Both the position numbers and the translations under genes were made by a program. The notes under the pieces are model-generated. The model was not told where the DNA came from, made no database searches, and saw only the letters and a list, made by a program, of their open reading frames with translations. From positions 5,084,001 through 5,148,000 of the forward strand of contig JAHREC010000011.1 in assembly GCA_020081605.1 (NCBI GenBank): a DNA stretch of 64,000 nucleotides, in the 5' to 3' direction. Of the stretch, positions 61,301 to 64,000 are shown piece after piece. The stretch's first letter is position 1, and each line of letters opens with the position of its first letter. This DNA is from Albifimbria verrucaria. Its lineage: Eukaryota; Ascomycota; Sordariomycetes; Hypocreales; Stachybotryaceae.

Positions 61301-62159
61301 AACTGGCAGCCCGTCCTGACGTTGAGACAATCCACTGCGTTGCGGTTCGAGATCCTGCTAAGCTTAACCATCGTTCACCCAAGATAAAATGCCATGCTGG
61401 TGATCTTTCGAAACCATTACTAGGTCTCACTACAGAGGACTTTGTCGATCTGGCGAGCCAAGTTGACGTGATCCTACATATGGGTGCTGCACGATCCTTT
61501 TGGGACAACTATAACGTCCTACGGCCCAGCAATGTGCATCCGACCAAAGAGTTAATCAAGTTGGCTGCCCCAGGAAAGCCCCAATCCATTTTATGTCGAC
61601 TGCAGCAGTTTTCCAGGACGAGTCTAGTATTGATAGCGTCTCGGCAGCTGACAGCCTGCCGGCTAATGATGGGACAAACGGATACACGACTACAAAATGG
61701 GTCAGCGAAAGGATTCTTGAGCGCGCTGGTTCCACTCTTGGGGTTCCTTTCTCCGTACACCGATTTGCCCCCGCAACTACCAACGAGCCAGCGTCAACAG
61801 AACTCCTAAACTTGTTTACACACTATGTAGACTTGACTAAGGCAATGCCTGATGCAACCGGCTGGGCCGGAAGCATGGACATGATTCCTGCCACGAAGGT
61901 TGCGAGTTGGCTCTCTGAGTCCACTATGGCCTCCATTGCGAATAACGGAACCAACTTCACGCACTACCCGGGCCAAGTTAGAGTCTCAGTAGGCGAGCTC
62001 ATACCACACCTCGAATCGCAGATGCGCAAGCGAGACGACCTTACACGTGTCCCGTTGCTGAAGTGGACTGGAGTGATTAAGAGGGCTGGATTTGAGTATT
62101 GTATGATGTCGCATGTAGCTAGTATTGAGAAGGAAACGAAGCTAGAAATGCGGAGGTAA
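49324..62159 (+). CDS. Hybrid PKS-NRPS: KS-AT-DH-MT-KR-ACP-C-A-PCP-R (frameshifts and one in-frame TAG)
   Basis: Megasynthase that makes a methylated reduced polyketide, amidates it with one amino acid and releases it. It starts [24 protein letters not shown] (49350-50930): Cys in [24 protein letters not shown] (51410-52480): GHSSGE. DH (52720-53670): His in [11 protein letters not shown], Asp in [12 protein letters not shown] (53990-54860): SAM motif [12 protein letters not shown]. No ER motif follows. KR (56220-57050): GLSGSIGQ and Tyr in [11 protein letters not shown] (57420-57600): [12 protein letters not shown] (57890-59200): [11 protein letters not shown] (59270-60840): [29 protein letters not shown] (60930-61100): VGGNSLL. 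R (61240-62150): VTGGTGFL, Ser in STAAVF, YTTTK. About 3,900 residues. More than 12 one-base frame jumps, such as near 49897, 51133 and 59268, plus a TAG at 58307-58309 right after HHIIMDGIS. Substrate amino acid not deduced. Confidence 0.9.
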
Positions 62160-64000
62160 TAGTGATAGATAGTTAGATGTTAAGAAGAGGCTACAGAGAT
62201 TTGATGAATTTAGAATAAAGGAGTAAATAAGCTAAAGTTTAAAGTGCTTATTTTACATGTTATAGTCAGTCAATCATTAAGATTTAAACCATTGATTCTT
62301 AATTATATTAAATATTACATATTATTGCATGCGGGTTACTTTATGTAGGCGATGAAGGTTTTAATGACGGGTATCCTATCGCGAGTTGAGCAACACTGAA
62401 TGTAATAGGCTGAGCAGTTGACATGGCGCCTCGTCCGATGGGTAGGTTACGGCAACGCACGACACGACGACCGAAAGCCTGGCCTGTCGTCTCATTCCAG
62501 GTGCACGCAATGCCACGCAATAAGACATTGAATAGGAGCAAGACCACGCTCAACTGTTGGTTTGTCGCCAACTCTTTGCAAGGTAAACAAAATCAGAGTC
62601 TTCACGGATCGAATAAGCATGTACGCATGCACCGAGGGCCAAGGCTCTATTTGCTGGCTTAACCAAATCGATTTGCTCATTTCTCTAGAATGGTGACAGA
62701 TCCACTATTTTTGGAGCACAGCAATAATTGACATCCAATGCTTGTCATTCTCTCATGTCCATTCAACACCGCGACCTCCTATCCCCATAGTTTTAAGAAT
62801 ACCACCTCCTTAATTAGGGTCTGAAGAAGGTATAATCGTTGCGTTGGTATAAAGGCGTTAGTGATGGCAACCCATAGATAAGCAAAATTTGGAGCAGCGC
62901 ATTCACAAAACGGTGTTAACGTACGGACTATTTCGTAATGACTCAGGCCACTAACAGAAGTTCCATCGCGCAGGCTGGGAGAGATGTCCGCCACGCTACA
63001 CACGATCATGAGCCCCTTTCGCTAGGCCACCTAGCAAGGTAAGTATGGTTATACGACCTAAGAAGGGGCAGCAGGGACTCTGCTTGAAGGAGGGAAGTTG
63101 AAAAGCAAGCCCGGCCAGGGTTGTGGTTCTTTTATAGGGTAGGTAAAACGAAATGGTGGTTATGCGACGCGGCGTCCCTGGAGCGAGCTGTGAACGGTTC
63201 CTAGAATGTGCTATAGGATGAGAATAGAATTGCTTTACATCTTGAATGCTGCTGTGTTATTCTTTTTCTTTTCGTAAATTTGGTAGAGTCGAACGGAATG
63301 ACAGACTTTCCATTTAAATAGGAATGGTGATACGGTTCTGCTCCAATCCAGATCCTCATGGAAAACACATTTCTTATTCCCTTGTATTGCAACCACGACG
63401 GAGCAAGCGCTTTGAAAACATCGGCTTCTGATAAGCGAAGAAAAATGTTTATATATCAGCAGAGCCTATTGACTAGGAAAGTCGTTAAACACTATCATAA
63501 ATTCAAGATGCATATGCTAAAAGCTGCACGCACTATATATTCCTTCTTTCTCTGCGAGATTCCTACTGTGCGTGCCCATCACCGTTCCTGGAGCCGAATC
63601 CTGCCATATAAATGGCGGCGAGCATACTCGTCAACATGAAATTACGTGTCCTTATTTCAAGCCCACTTGTCTAGAGAGACTCAATTTTGTTCACCATCCT
63701 TGATAGAGAAGCTGGGGATCAAGAGTCGAGATCTGAACACAGCAATACAATGAATCGAGAAAGATACGCAAAGGGGCGCATGGTTTTCTTGGTATTTCAT
63801 ATCTGTTCCTCACGTTATCTCATGTTTCATCGTGATCACACATCCCGTCCATCGAGCACGATCCTCATGTTCCCCTCTATCCAATGTCTCGGCTCCACAA
63901 TCCGGTGGGGCCGAAACCATTGGCTGGCTAGGAGTACTTGTGGGTTTCCGATGGTTTAGCAAGCTGATGGTCTTGGCATGCAGGACTGAGACAATGGGGA
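62160..64000. other. 3' flank of the PKS-NRPS; no gene recognised
   Basis: Short ORFs on both strands (for example 62341-62571 minus and 63358-63639 plus) show no recognisable family. Near 63893-63916 the arms CGGCTCCAC and GTGGGGCCG could pair around AATCCG, a weak hairpin. A further cluster gene may start beyond the window edge. Confidence 0.35.

Noticed and set aside
63893..63916. Hairpin considered as part of a tRNA or other structured RNA
   Set aside because: No cloverleaf, anticodon arm or conserved tRNA box sequences surround it.

Overview
The window is nuclear DNA of a filamentous ascomycete (Pezizomycotina). Genes carry short GT-AG introns, two multidomain polyketide synthases (PKS) are present, several regulators have Zn2Cys6 fingers, and GC-balanced genes are separated by very AT-rich blocks of the kind left by repeat-induced point mutation (RIP). 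I cannot name the genus.

Layout. 0-11 kb: a CBM1-GH5 endoglucanase, a broken SDS-type alkylsulfatase, a long gene-poor stretch holding a diverged direct repeat, a secreted PAN/Apple-like protein and an unrecognised multi-exon gene. 11.4-23.7 kb: a small biosynthetic locus with an AflR-like Zn2Cys6 regulator, a DHA2-type MFS exporter and a highly reducing PKS (KS-AT-DH-ER-KR-ACP). 23.7-36.5 kb: ordinary chromosome with a small Cys-rich ORF, a YTP1-like membrane protein, a lipid phosphate phosphatase (PAP2) and a Zn2Cys6 regulator. 36.5-62.2 kb: the main biosynthetic gene cluster, comprising an AflR-like regulator, a DHA1-type MFS pump, a stand-alone trans-acting enoyl reductase, an AsaB/CmcJ-like oxygenase, a 2-oxoglutarate/Fe(II) oxygenase, and a hybrid PKS-NRPS (KS-AT-DH-MT-KR-ACP-C-A-PCP-R). 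62.2-64 kb: no gene recognised.

How the main cluster works. The PKS-NRPS has a methyltransferase but no recognisable functional ER, so the stand-alone reductase most likely supplies enoyl reduction. The polyketide would then be joined to an amino acid by C-A-PCP and released by the terminal reductase-like domain, either as an aldehyde/alcohol or by Dieckmann closure to a tetramic acid. Two non-P450 iron-type oxygenases would tailor it; no P450 is visible. The intergenic regions of this cluster repeatedly contain the 11-mer TCGGTGCCCGA or close variants. This fits the AflR consensus TCG-N5-CGA, and an AflR-like regulator lies in the cluster, so I infer one local regulon.

Quality warning. Most long genes are interrupted by single-base frameshifts, usually repaired by restoring one base in a short homopolymer. 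They hit housekeeping-type and biosynthetic genes alike and look like assembly error more than decay. Two in-frame TAG codons (sulfatase near 3541; condensation domain at 58307) are not explained that way.
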